A DNA stretch of 64,000 nt, taken from assembly GCF_042646165.1 (NCBI RefSeq), contig NZ_JBHRTC010000024.1. The stretch is one strand, 5' to 3'. The position numbers and the translations under genes were made by a program. This document shows positions 27,516 through 35,599 of the stretch, piece after piece. Origin of the DNA: Microbaculum marinum. GTDB lineage: Bacteria; Pseudomonadota; Alphaproteobacteria; Rhizobiales; Tepidamorphaceae. The notes under the pieces were generated by a model, which worked only from the letters and a program-made list of their open reading frames with translations, was not told the DNA's origin and did not search any database. The stretch's first letter is position 1; each line of letters opens with the position of its first letter.

Positions 27516-28076
27516 TCAGCGCGGTGCGCGCTTGGCCAGGATCCGCTGCAGCGTGCGCCGGTGCATGTTGAGGCGGCGCGCGGTCTCGGAGACGTTGCGG
27601 TCGCACAGTTCGTAGACCCGCTGGATGTGCTCCCAGCGGACCCGGTCCGCCGACATCGGATTTTCCGGCGGCGACGCCTTGTCCTCGCCGGTCGCCATCA
27701 GCGCGGCGAACACCTCGTCGGCGTCGGCCGGCTTGGCCAGGTAGTCGACGGCGCCGAGCTTGACCGCGGTCACCGCGGTGGCGATGTTGCCGTAGCCGGT
27801 CAGGATGATGGCGCGCGCATCCGGTCGCACCTCCTGCAGCTTGCTGATCACGTCGAGGCCGTTGCCGTCCTCGAGCCGCATGTCGACCACCGCGAAGGCC
27901 GGCGGCGATGCGTTCACCGCGGCCAGTCCGGCGCTCACGGTCTCCGCCTCGGTCACCTCGAATCCACGGCGCTCCATGGCGCGGGCGAGGCGATGCAGGA
28001 AGGGCAGGTCGTCGTCGAGGACGAGGAGCGTCCGGTCGGGGAGTGCGAGGACCGCTTCGTCGGCGGTATCGTTCAT
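27516..28076 (-). CDS. regA: RegA/ActR/PrrA redox response regulator
   Basis: This 186-residue regulator has a receiver domain with acidic pocket D21-D22-D23, phospho-acceptor Asp65 (VVDMRLEDGNG), Thr in ILTGYG and Lys in YLAKPAD. A Fis-type DNA-binding domain ends in NVSETARRLNMHRRTLQRILAKRAPR, which is nearly invariant among RegA proteins. In alphaproteobacteria RegA controls photosynthesis, respiration, nitrogen or carbon fixation genes under low oxygen. The linker PENPMSADRVRWEHIQRVYELCDR is also conserved. It starts 17 bases after the regB stop, so regBA is one operon in this order. Confidence 0.96.
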   Translation of the reverse strand: MNDTADEAVLALPDRTLLVLDDDLPFLHRLARAMERRGFEVTEAETVSAGLAAVNASPPAFAVVDMRLEDGNGLDVISKLQEVRPDARAIILTGYGNIATAVTAVKLGAVDYLAKPADADEVFAALMATGEDKASPPENPMSADRVRWEHIQRVYELCDRNVSETARRLNMHRRTLQRILAKRAPR

Positions 28077-28093
28077 GACATTAGCCGTCTGTT

Positions 28094-29479
28094 CTATTTC
28101 GCCGCTGTGTGTTGTGCCGCCGGGGCGGCGCGATTGTCTGAAGCCGTAACAGTTCCCTCGTTAATATCGCCCGAAGCCCGATCGGCAAAGCCTGGACCCT
28201 CCGAAAGGCTCGCCACCTCGAATCTGGCCCGCTCCCAGGTCGCCCGCGCCAGGGCCCCCTGGGCGGGTGGCGCGCGGTTGCCGAAGGTGACCTGCGCGCC
28301 GGATCGTTCCAGCAGCGTCTTGGCGATGAACAGCCCGAGGCCCAGTCCGGATTCCTCGGTGCTGCCGCGCCGCCGCCCGCGGGTGGATATATAGGGTTCG
28401 CCGATCTTGCTGAGAACATCTGGGGGGAAGCCGGGGCCGTCGTCGGCGATCTCGATCGTCACGGTGCGGTCCGTCCAGCCCGCCCGGATCACGGCGGTGG
28501 AGCCGGCGAAATCGACGGCATTCTCGGCCAGATTGCCGAGCCCGTAAAGGATTCCGGGATCGCGGCGGCCGACCGGCTCCGGCCGCTGGCCATCCATGAC
28601 GATTTCGATGGAGATGCCGAATTCGCGGTGGGGGGCGGCGATCTCCTCGATCAGGCTCGATAGCGGCAGCCGGTCGAAGTGGCCGCCGGTTTCCTCGCCG
28701 AGCGAGCCGATCCGCTCGAGGATGCCGCGGCACCGCTCGACCTGGCTCCGGAGCAGCCGGACGTCGTCGCTGTGCGGTCCCTCCGCCGGCATGTCGCGCT
28801 CCAGTTCGCGCGCCACCAGGGCGATCGTGGCGAGCGGCGTTCCCAGTTCGTGGGCTGCGGCGGCGGCCAGGCCGTCGAGCGCCGAGATGCGATGTTCGCG
28901 GGCCAGCACCAGTTCGGCCGCCGTCAGCGCGTCCGACATCTGCCGTGCCTCCTTGGCGACGCGGAAGGCGTAGATGCCCATGAACCCGATCGCCAGCGCC
29001 AGCGCCACCCAGATGCCGGCAAGATAGAGCAGCGGCAGTTCGGGCTCGTCGCCGGGTATCCATGGCAGCGGCAGGTGAACGGCGGCGATCAGGCTCGCCA
29101 CCGCCAGCGCGATGCCGCCCAGCACGATCGTATTGAGCGGCGGCAGGGCGCTCGCCGAGACGACCACCGGCACCAGCAGCAGGATCGAGAACGGGTTCGA
29201 CAGCCCGCCGGTCAGGGCCAGCAGCGCGGCGAGCTGGATGATGTCGTATCCCAGCAGGATCGTCGCCGCCCGCGCCGACAGTTCCCGCGAGGCGGGATAG
29301 CGAATGCGCAGGTAGATGTTCAGCCAGGCCGACAGCGCGATCAGCGAGAAGCAGAAGCCGAGCGGCAGGTGGAAGCCGAACAGCGCGTAGACGGCGAGCA
29401 CGGCGATCGACTGCCCGGCGACCGCGATCCAGCGCAGCCGCACCAGCGTGCGCAGGCGCAGCCGGGTGGCGCCGGGCAT
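28094..29479 (-). CDS. regB: RegB/ActS/PrrB redox-sensing histidine kinase
   Basis: This 461-residue membrane kinase has six membrane segments, the quinone-site motif GGLSNPF (residues 91-97), and the H-box AAAAHELGTPLAT with phospho-His210. The ATPase boxes are GNLAENAVDFA, IADDGPGFPPD and GLGLGLFIAKTLLE. The family's redox-active Cys lies 40 residues after the phospho-His in R. capsulatus RegB (H225/C265); here it is C250 in SQVERCRGIL, exactly 40 residues on. ATG 29479 is used; an in-frame GTG at 29506 would add nine residues. It is followed by regA and is divergent from the ABC-2 genes. Confidence 0.95.
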   Translation of the reverse strand: MPGATRLRLRTLVRLRWIAVAGQSIAVLAVYALFGFHLPLGFCFSLIALSAWLNIYLRIRYPASRELSARAATILLGYDIIQLAALLALTGGLSNPFSILLLVPVVVSASALPPLNTIVLGGIALAVASLIAAVHLPLPWIPGDEPELPLLYLAGIWVALALAIGFMGIYAFRVAKEARQMSDALTAAELVLAREHRISALDGLAAAAAHELGTPLATIALVARELERDMPAEGPHSDDVRLLRSQVERCRGILERIGSLGEETGGHFDRLPLSSLIEEIAAPHREFGISIEIVMDGQRPEPVGRRDPGILYGLGNLAENAVDFAGSTAVIRAGWTDRTVTIEIADDGPGFPPDVLSKIGEPYISTRGRRRGSTEESGLGLGLFIAKTLLERSGAQVTFGNRAPPAQGALARATWERARFEVASLSEGPGFADRASGDINEGTVTASDNRAAPAAQHTAAK

Positions 29480-29530
29480 GAAATCGTCGGGCAGGGTCGT
29501 CGGCACGCCTTGCTGCTCCGTTCCGCTGAC

Positions 29531-29559
29531 TCGGCAAATCACCGCCGCCCCTCTATATA
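29531..29559 (+). promoter_or_regulatory. Candidate promoter for the ABC-2 operon
   Basis: TCGGCA (29531-29536), 17 bases, then TATATA (29554-29559), located between the divergent regB and ABC ATPase starts. The -10 fits well; the -35 matches four of six bases. The 63-base leader to ATG 29622 is reasonable. TATATA is self-complementary, so it could also serve regB. Confidence 0.35.
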
Positions 29560-29621
29560 GGCCATCAATCGCCCGCGAATCGACGCATACACATGCGGGC
29601 GCGCGGAAACGGACGTCGGGG

Positions 29622-30503
29622 ATGGATGCGCAGACAACCGAAGGCGGCCGCGGCGACGACCGGTCCTCCGGCGCCGGCGGGACCCCAATCGCCGTCCAGG
29701 TGCGCGGCCTGACCAAGCGGTACGGCGATGTCACCGCGGTCGAGGCAATTGATTTCGACATCGTCGGCGGCTCGACGACCGGCCTGCTCGGCGGCAACGG
29801 CGCGGGCAAGACCACGACGATCGCGATGCTGATGGGGCTGGTGTTGCCGACCGGCGGCAGCATCAGCGTGATGGATGTCGACATGTTGCGGCATCGTCAC
29901 CGCGTGCTGCACCGCATCAATTTCGAAAGCCCGTATGTCGACATGCCGATGCGGCTGACCGTCAGCCAGAACCTGACGGTGTTCGGACGTCTCTACGGGC
30001 TCGACCGGCTGCGCGACCGCATCGCCGAGATCGCCTCGGCGCTGGACCTGACGCACCTGCTCGATCGTCCGTGCGGCCGGCTGTCGGCCGGCCAGAAGAC
30101 CCGGGTCAGCCTCGCCAAGGCGCTGATCAACCAGCCCGAACTGCTGCTGCTCGACGAGCCGACGGCATCGCTCGATCCCGATACCGCCGACTGGGTGCGC
30201 AGCCATCTGGAGGCCTATCGCGCGGAGCGTGGCGCGACCATCCTGCTCGCCTCCCACAACATGCCGGAGGTGGAACGGCTCTGCGACAGGGTGATGATGA
30301 TGAAGGAAGGCCGCATCGTCGACGACGGCGCGCCCGGCGAGCTGATCTCGCGCTACGGCCGCGACACGCTCGAGGACGTCTTCCTCGACGTCGCGCGCGG
30401 GACCGGTCGTGCCGAAGCCGGTGGGGCCGAAGTCGGTCGTGCCGAAGCCGGCCGGGGCGCCATCGCCGAGCGTGGCGGGCGCGCATTGCAGGACAGCGAC
30501 TGA
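29622..30503 (+). CDS. ABC-2 type transporter ATP-binding protein
   Basis: This 293-residue ATPase of an exporter has intact motifs: Walker A LLGGNGAGKTTT, signature RLSAGQKTRVSLAKAL, Walker B LLLLDEPTASLDPD and H-loop LLASHNMPEVERLC. The ATG at 29622 lies after gtcgggg and opens MDAQTTEGGRG. The last 40 residues form a Gly/Ala/Glu-rich tail (GRAEAGGAEVGRAEAG) encoded by an imperfect 30-base duplication. It overlaps nothing; its permease starts two bases after the stop. It is divergent from regB, so redox control of export is possible. Substrate unknown. Confidence 0.92.
   Translation: MDAQTTEGGRGDDRSSGAGGTPIAVQVRGLTKRYGDVTAVEAIDFDIVGGSTTGLLGGNGAGKTTTIAMLMGLVLPTGGSISVMDVDMLRHRHRVLHRINFESPYVDMPMRLTVSQNLTVFGRLYGLDRLRDRIAEIASALDLTHLLDRPCGRLSAGQKTRVSLAKALINQPELLLLDEPTASLDPDTADWVRSHLEAYRAERGATILLASHNMPEVERLCDRVMMMKEGRIVDDGAPGELISRYGRDTLEDVFLDVARGTGRAEAGGAEVGRAEAGRGAIAERGGRALQDSD
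30405..30451 (+). repeat. Tandem coding repeat in the ABC ATPase tail (17-base exact copies, 30-base period)
   Basis: The 17-base string GGTCGTGCCGAAGCCGG occurs at 30405-30421 and again at 30435-30451. It encodes the repeated GRAEAG peptide at the C-terminus of the ATPase. The repeat is likely to vary in copy number between strains. Confidence 0.85.
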
Positions 30504-30505
30504 TC

Positions 30506-31345
30506 ATGGACACCCGCAGCAAGCCGCTGTTCTCGCCCCCCGTCTACCGCTCGGTCTCTCCGGCCCGCACAGGGGCTATGGTCCAGCGCTATCTCTACCT
30601 GCTGGTCGGCTCGTGGCCGCGCCTGCTCGAACTCGTCTATTGGCCGACCGTGCAGATGCTGATGTGGGGCTTCCTGTCCCTGTACCTGTCCGGGCAGTCC
30701 GGCTTCTTCGCCGAGATCGGCGCCGTCTTCATCGGCTCGGTGCTGCTGTGGGACATCCTGTTCCGCGGCCAGCTCGGCTTCTCGATCTCCTTCATGGAGG
30801 AGATGTGGTCGCGCAACATGGGCCACCTGATGATGACGCCGCTCAGGCCGCTCGAATTCGCCGCCGCCCTGATGGTGATGAGCATGGTGCGGCTGGCGAT
30901 CGGCCTCGTGCCGGTCACGATCATGGCGATCGCCTTCTTCGGCTTCAACCTGTGGGGCCTGGGTCTGGTGCTGGTCGCGTTCTTCGTCAACCTGTTCCTG
31001 ACGAGCTGGGCGATCGGCCTGTTCGTCTCAGGGCTGATCCTGCGGTTCGGGCTCGGCGCCGAAAGCCTCGCCTGGTCGCTGGCCTTCCTGCTGCTGCCGC
31101 TGGCCTGCGTCTACTATCCCGTCGACGTGCTGCCCGGCTGGCTGCAGTGGATCTCGCTGTCGCTGGCGCCGACCTACGTGTTCGAGGGGATGCGGGCGCT
31201 GCTGATCGACGGGGTGGTCAGGATCGACCTGATGGTCTGGGCGCTGCTGCTCAACGTCGTCTATTTTTCGCTGGGCCTGTTCGCGTTCCTGCGCTTCTTC
31301 GACGCGGCGCGCGACGCGGGATCGCTGCTGCAGCTGGGGGAGTGA
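30506..31345 (+). CDS. ABC-2 type transporter permease
   Basis: This 279-residue inner-membrane protein has six membrane segments and the ABC-2 membrane layout. A cytosolic N-terminus ends at RTGAMVQRYLYLLVGSWPRLLELVYWPTVQMLMWGF, and the C-terminal half has LACVYYPVDVLPGWLQWISLSLAPTYVFEGMRALL, which is typical of the NodJ/DrrB-like group. It starts two bases after the ATPase stop (taTGATCATG spacing) and is followed four bases later by the DUF985 gene. The cargo may be a polysaccharide, lipid or drug-like compound. Confidence 0.92.
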   Translation: MDTRSKPLFSPPVYRSVSPARTGAMVQRYLYLLVGSWPRLLELVYWPTVQMLMWGFLSLYLSGQSGFFAEIGAVFIGSVLLWDILFRGQLGFSISFMEEMWSRNMGHLMMTPLRPLEFAAALMVMSMVRLAIGLVPVTIMAIAFFGFNLWGLGLVLVAFFVNLFLTSWAIGLFVSGLILRFGLGAESLAWSLAFLLLPLACVYYPVDVLPGWLQWISLSLAPTYVFEGMRALLIDGVVRIDLMVWALLLNVVYFSLGLFAFLRFFDAARDAGSLLQLGE

Positions 31346-31348
31346 CCG

Positions 31349-31894
31349 ATGGCCGGCGAGCTGTCCGCGGAAGAGGTAATCGCCCTGCTCGGCCTGCAGC
31401 CGCACCACACCTGCGGCTTCGTCGCGCAGACCTATGTCAGCCCGCACATGCTGCCCGAGAGCGCGCTGCCCGACGGCTTCAGGGGCGCCCGCTCCGCCGG
31501 CGCGGTAATGTATTTCATGGTCACCGGGGACGCCCACATCGTGATGCATGCGATCCGCTCCGATCAGGTCTATCACCACTATCTCGGCCGGCCGCTGGAA
31601 GTCCTGCTGCTGTATCCCGACGGGCGGGGCGAGGTGCGACTGATGGGAGGTGACCTCGCCTCGGGCCAGCGGCCGCAGCTCTTCATTCCGGGCGGAACCG
31701 TGCACATGTCGCGCGTGAGCGGCGGAGAGGGTTATGCGCTGCTAGGCACCTCCGAATGGATCGGCGTCGACCCGGCCGACGTGGTGACGCCGGCGCTCGA
31801 GGATCTCGTCGGGACCTATCCGGCGCATTCCGAGGAGATCAGGGCATTCTCGCGCGGCACGGCGCCCCTCGCCCGTCCGCTTGTCCGGACCTGA
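31349..31894 (+). CDS. DUF985 cupin-domain protein
   Basis: This 181-residue protein matches the cupin_5 (DUF985) family: SAEEVIALLGLQPHHTCGFVAQTYVS, then SAGAVMYFMVTGDAHIVMHAI, VYHHYLGRPLEVLLLYPDGRG and FIPGGTVHMSRVSG. The His residues of the beta barrel are visible, though metal binding in this family is not established. A yeast member (YML079w) has a known structure but no proven role. It lies four bases after the permease gene, so it is probably co-transcribed with the ABC-2 exporter. Confidence 0.9.
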   Translation: MAGELSAEEVIALLGLQPHHTCGFVAQTYVSPHMLPESALPDGFRGARSAGAVMYFMVTGDAHIVMHAIRSDQVYHHYLGRPLEVLLLYPDGRGEVRLMGGDLASGQRPQLFIPGGTVHMSRVSGGEGYALLGTSEWIGVDPADVVTPALEDLVGTYPAHSEEIRAFSRGTAPLARPLVRT

Positions 31895-31945
31895 AATTTA
31901 CGCTTCGGTAAGGTTAACCAATCCTGAAGGCGTTGCGGCCGACAC

Positions 31946-31974
31946 TTGCAAACGGGTCGTGCAGGGACTAGTTT
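31946..31974 (+). promoter_or_regulatory. Candidate promoter of the PHA depolymerase gene
   Basis: TTGCAA (31946-31951), 17 bases, TAGTTT (31969-31974), about 92 bases before the depolymerase ATG. The -35 is strong and the spacing ideal; the -10 matches less well. Confidence 0.4.
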
Positions 31975-32066
31975 TTCGCAGTGCACACAAAATGGCGACA
32001 CTTAGAGCGCCGGTGCAGCAAAGCGGGGGGAACGCGCGGATCAACAACCGGGGGATCCGGACAGGC

Positions 32067-33629
32067 ATGTCTTATTACCAGTGGTACGAAATGACCCACG
32101 CGGCGCTGAGCCCGGCGCGTGCGGTGGCGGACGCGACGCGCCTGTATTACAAGAACCCGCTCAATCCGATGACCCACACCGCCATGGGGCGCGGCGTCGC
32201 CGCCATGATGGAGATGTTCGAAAGGGTCACCCGCCGCTACGGCAAGCCCTCCTTCGGTCTGGAAACGACGCTGGTCGGCGGCATGCGGGTGCCGGTCCGC
32301 GAGGAGGTTGTCTGGGAACGGCCGTTCTGCCGCCTCCTTCACTTCGCCAAGGCCCTCCCCAGCCGCAGCGATCCCGGTCCGAAGCTGCTGATGGTCGCGC
32401 CGATGTCGGGCCACTACGCGACGCTGCTGCGCGGCACCGTCGAGGCGATGCTGCCCGACCACGACGTCTACATCACCGATTGGATCGATGCGCGCATGGT
32501 GCCTTTGGCCCAGGGCACCTTCGATCTGGACGACTACATCGACTACGTCCAGAACATCCTGCACGTTCTCGGCGGCGATACGCACGTCATGGCCGTCTGC
32601 CAGCCGTCCGTCCCGGTACTGGCCGCCGTCGCCCTGATGGAGGGGCGCAACGACCCCTACGTGCCGCTGACGATGACGCTGATGGGCGGACCGATCGACA
32701 CGCGCGCCAATCCCACCGAAGTCAACAAGCTGGCGGAAACCCACGATATCGACTGGTTCCGCCGCAACGTCGTCATGAAGGTGCCGCTGCCGCATCCCGG
32801 CGTCATGCGCGACGTCTATCCGGGCTTCCTGCAGCTCACCGGCTTCATGAGCATGAACCTCGACCGCCATGTCGCCGCCCATCGCGAGCTGTTCTCCCAC
32901 CTTGTCGACGGCGACGGCGATTCCGCGGAGAAGCATCGCGAGTTCTACGACGAGTACCTTGCGGTCATGGATCTGACGGCCGAATTCTACCTGCAGACCG
33001 TCGAGACGGTGTTCATCGAGCATGCGCTGCCTAAGGGCGAGATGGTGCATCGCGGCCAGCCGGTCGACTGCTCGGCGATCCGCAACGTCGCGCTGATGAC
33101 GGTGGAAGGCGAGAAGGACGACATTTCCGGCCTCGGCCAGACAAAGGCCGCCCACCGGCTGTGCACGTCACTGCCCGACGAGAAGCGGGTCCACTACATG
33201 CAGCCGCGGGTCGGCCACTACGGCGTCTTCAACGGCTCGCGCTTCCGCTCCGAGATCGCGCCGCGCATCGCCGACTTCATCCGCTCGAACACCGGCACCG
33301 TCGTGCGCCGCGCCCCGGCGCCGCGGGCGGCCGTCCGCAACGGCAACGGCAAGACGGCCGATGCCGCGCCTCAGCAGCCCCCGGCGCCGGAGCCGAAGCC
33401 GGAGCCCAAGGCTTCCGTCAACGGAGCGGGTGCGGCCGACGACCTGACGAGGATTTCGGGCATCGGCAAGAAGCTGCAGGAAACCCTGAACGCCGCCGGC
33501 ATCTTCACCTTTGCGCAATTGGCCGGACTGAAGGCCGCCGACATCGAGGAACTCGACGGAAAGCTCGGCTTTCCCGGTCGCATCGTGCGCGAGAAATGGG
33601 TCGACCAGGCCCGCAAGCTTGCCAAGTAG
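32067..33629 (+). CDS. phaZ: Intracellular polyhydroxyalkanoate depolymerase fused to a helix-hairpin-helix domain
   Basis: This 520-residue protein starts MSYYQWYEMTHAALSPARA, the standard N-terminus of intracellular PHA depolymerases that mobilise carbon granules. The alpha/beta-hydrolase core has the nucleophile elbow VCQPSVPVLAAV with Cys in place of Ser, and a late H in PRVGHYGVFNGSRF. After residue 420 comes a Pro/Ala linker (PQQPPAPEPKPEPKA), then about 60 residues DLTRISGIGKKLQETLNAAGIFTFAQLAGLK...IVREKWVDQARKLA, a helix-hairpin-helix domain like those attached to NuoE or ribosomal protein L21 in alphaproteobacteria. The fusion is unusual. Confidence 0.88.
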   Translation: MSYYQWYEMTHAALSPARAVADATRLYYKNPLNPMTHTAMGRGVAAMMEMFERVTRRYGKPSFGLETTLVGGMRVPVREEVVWERPFCRLLHFAKALPSRSDPGPKLLMVAPMSGHYATLLRGTVEAMLPDHDVYITDWIDARMVPLAQGTFDLDDYIDYVQNILHVLGGDTHVMAVCQPSVPVLAAVALMEGRNDPYVPLTMTLMGGPIDTRANPTEVNKLAETHDIDWFRRNVVMKVPLPHPGVMRDVYPGFLQLTGFMSMNLDRHVAAHRELFSHLVDGDGDSAEKHREFYDEYLAVMDLTAEFYLQTVETVFIEHALPKGEMVHRGQPVDCSAIRNVALMTVEGEKDDISGLGQTKAAHRLCTSLPDEKRVHYMQPRVGHYGVFNGSRFRSEIAPRIADFIRSNTGTVVRRAPAPRAAVRNGNGKTADAAPQQPPAPEPKPEPKASVNGAGAADDLTRISGIGKKLQETLNAAGIFTFAQLAGLKAADIEELDGKLGFPGRIVREKWVDQARKLAK

Positions 33630-33746
33630 GCGCCGCAAAAGCCCAAATCTCTCAAAGGTTTGTCCGATTCTCGCGGGGCCGATCTTGAATCGGCGGCTTC
33701 GCTTACCCACCTCGAATGTATCGCCGATTTACATTGGAGGGAATCC

Positions 33747-34154
33747 GTGTCCAATTTTCCCATTCGCCCGGCCTGGTCGCCGCTCACCATCGCGCTGATG
33801 GTCATCGGCTTCATCGTGTGGTGGCCGCTGGGTCTTGCCATGCTCGCCTTCATCATCTGGGGCGACAGGATGCTCGCCTGGTGGGACGAGAGCCGGCACA
33901 AGATGCAGGTCCGCAGCTCGACCGGCAACGCCGCCTTCGAGGACTATCGCAGGGCCGAGCTCGACCGGCTGGAGCGTGAGCGCCGCCGCATCGAGCAGGA
34001 AGCCGTCGAGTTCCAGGAATTCATGCGCGAGCTGCGCAAGGCCAAGGACCGCGAGGAGTTCGACCGGTTCATGGCCGAACGCCGCCGCCACGCTTCCGGC
34101 GAGGCCGGCAAGGGGACCGGCCCGGCGCCCGGCACCGCCGGCGCGGCCGCCTGA
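33747..34154 (+). CDS. DUF2852 membrane protein
   Basis: This 135-residue protein has one or two N-terminal membrane segments (WSPLTIALMVIGFIVWWPLGLAMLAFIIWG), then a charged coiled-coil region (AELDRLERERRRIEQEAVEFQEFMRELRKAKDREEFDRFM), the usual layout of DUF2852. The GTG at 33747 was chosen because it follows an ideal ttggaggg site, and VSNFPIRPAW matches the family N-terminus. A longer reading would start at 33660. It lies 117 bases after the depolymerase. Role unknown. Confidence 0.85.
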   Translation: MSNFPIRPAWSPLTIALMVIGFIVWWPLGLAMLAFIIWGDRMLAWWDESRHKMQVRSSTGNAAFEDYRRAELDRLERERRRIEQEAVEFQEFMRELRKAKDREEFDRFMAERRRHASGEAGKGTGPAPGTAGAAA

Positions 34155-34293
34155 CCTCGGTGCACACGCCGGTATCTGCGCTCAAGGCGCGGCGGGCCAC
34201 CGCCGCGCCTTCGTTTTGTTCGGCTGTCGTGGCAACCTGACCGAAATCGATTCGTTGTCGCGCCGCCGCCGACGCACCCGCCAAGACGCTGCC

Positions 34294-35043
34294 ATGTTCC
34301 GACGTGCCCGCAAGATCGACATCCCGGAGGCTGTGGAGATCGCCGTAGACGGCCGGCCGGTGCGCATCGCGGTGCGCCATTCCTCGCGCGCCAGCCGCTA
34401 CACGCTGCGCGTCCAGAACGCCACCGGCGAGCCGCTCCTGGTGATCCCCGCCCACGGCAACCTCGACCGCGCCATGGCGTTCGCCCGCTCCCAGGCCGGG
34501 TGGCTGCGCGAGCGGCTGAGGCGGATGCCCGAACGGGTGCCGTTCGCCGACGGCTGCGAGATTCTCCTGCGTGGCGATCCGCACCTGCTGCGCCATACGG
34601 GCAGGTCGCGCGGCACGGTCGAACTCGCCGCCTCCCCTTTGCCCGGCATGCTGCCGGAGATACGGGTGTCCGGGGGGCCGGAGCACATGTCGCGACGGCT
34701 GGTCGACTGGCTCAAGGCGGAGGCCCGCCGGGATCTGGAGCTCTCGGTGCAGGTTCATACGGCGAAGCTCGGCGTCCGCGCGAAGCGGATCACGGTGCGC
34801 GACCAGACCTCGCGATGGGGCTCGTGCTCCACCTCGGGCACGCTGTCGTTTTCCTGGCGCCTGGTCCTTGCGCCGCCGTTCGTCCTCGACTATCTGGCCG
34901 CCCACGAAGTCGCTCATCTCGTCGAGATGAATCACTCGGCCCGCTTCTGGAAGACGCTGGAGCGGATCTGCCCGCAGACCCGACAGGCGGAAGCCTGGCT
35001 CAAGGCCAACGGCACCTCGCTGTTTCGCTACGGGCCCCGATAG
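34294..35043 (+). CDS. SprT/YgjP-like zinc metallopeptidase (DUF45)
   Basis: This 249-residue cytosolic protein has the zinc motif HEVAH at residues 204-208 (YLAAHEVAHLVEMNHSARFW), with a third probable ligand His214. Upstream, the conserved block KRITVRDQTSRWGSCSTSGTLSFSWRLVLAP defines the DUF45/YgjP group. These small metalloproteases often neighbour restriction or repair genes, but here the neighbours are DUF2852 and tRNA-Ala. Start chosen at 34294, where the plausible MFRRARKIDIPE begins. No signal peptide. Confidence 0.88.
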   Translation: MFRRARKIDIPEAVEIAVDGRPVRIAVRHSSRASRYTLRVQNATGEPLLVIPAHGNLDRAMAFARSQAGWLRERLRRMPERVPFADGCEILLRGDPHLLRHTGRSRGTVELAASPLPGMLPEIRVSGGPEHMSRRLVDWLKAEARRDLELSVQVHTAKLGVRAKRITVRDQTSRWGSCSTSGTLSFSWRLVLAPPFVLDYLAAHEVAHLVEMNHSARFWKTLERICPQTRQAEAWLKANGTSLFRYGPR

Positions 35044-35149
35044 CGGGGAATTTTCCGTCCCGTTCATCTGCCGGTCGCAATCCGGTGCGGCGGCTATTGC
35101 GTTCGGACCATGATTGTCTTAAGTCACCCCGGTCGCGGCGCGATCCCGT

Positions 35150-35225
<76 letters not shown>

Positions 35226-35226
35226 T

Positions 35227-35256
35227 CCACCGGCCGATCGTCCGATCCGGCGGTGG
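35227..35256 (+). terminator. Hairpin directly after tRNA-Ala
   Basis: A 30-base near-perfect hairpin: CCACCG pairs CGGTGG, then CCG/CGG and ATCG/CGAT around a two-base tip, with two one-base bulges. It starts two bases after the CCA end. There is no U-run, so it may be a processing or factor-assisted termination hairpin. Confidence 0.5.
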
Positions 35257-35599
35257 TACCCCCGCCGCGCCGCGTACATCCTCCCTTTCGGTCTTCCCTG
35301 TTCCCTCCCCAAGTCGTCGCCGCCGAAACCTCAGGCGGCCGCGGGTAATCGCCCGCCCATCCGAGTAGCCGTTCATTTCTTCAAACGGCGAAATCCTGCG
35401 CGACTTGAGTAGCCCGCGCGGAGACTTGGTTGATTCATGTCATTCTCCCGTTATTATCGGTGTCTCAGAATCATAATGAGGCTCTTCACCAAGGAAGAGG
35501 AGTCCGAGCTGCGTTCTGATCAGATGCACCCAATAAATATTATTGTTCTGATCGGGCAAAATTTTTCAGAATTGCCATAAATGGAAGGGGCAAACCACC
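35257..35599. other. Gene-free region between tRNA-Ala and the metzincin gene
   Basis: The right half (35400-35580) becomes clearly AT-richer than the surroundings. It holds a direct repeat GTTCTGATC at 35513-35521 and 35545-35553, 32 bases apart, and a TATA-like stretch (aataaatattatt, near 35531). These suggest a regulated promoter for the protease. No copy of the tRNA 3' end is seen here. Confidence 0.5.

Noticed and set aside
30405..30451. Short repeats as a CRISPR-like array
   Set aside because: Only two copies, inside a coding region and in frame; they encode a protein repeat.
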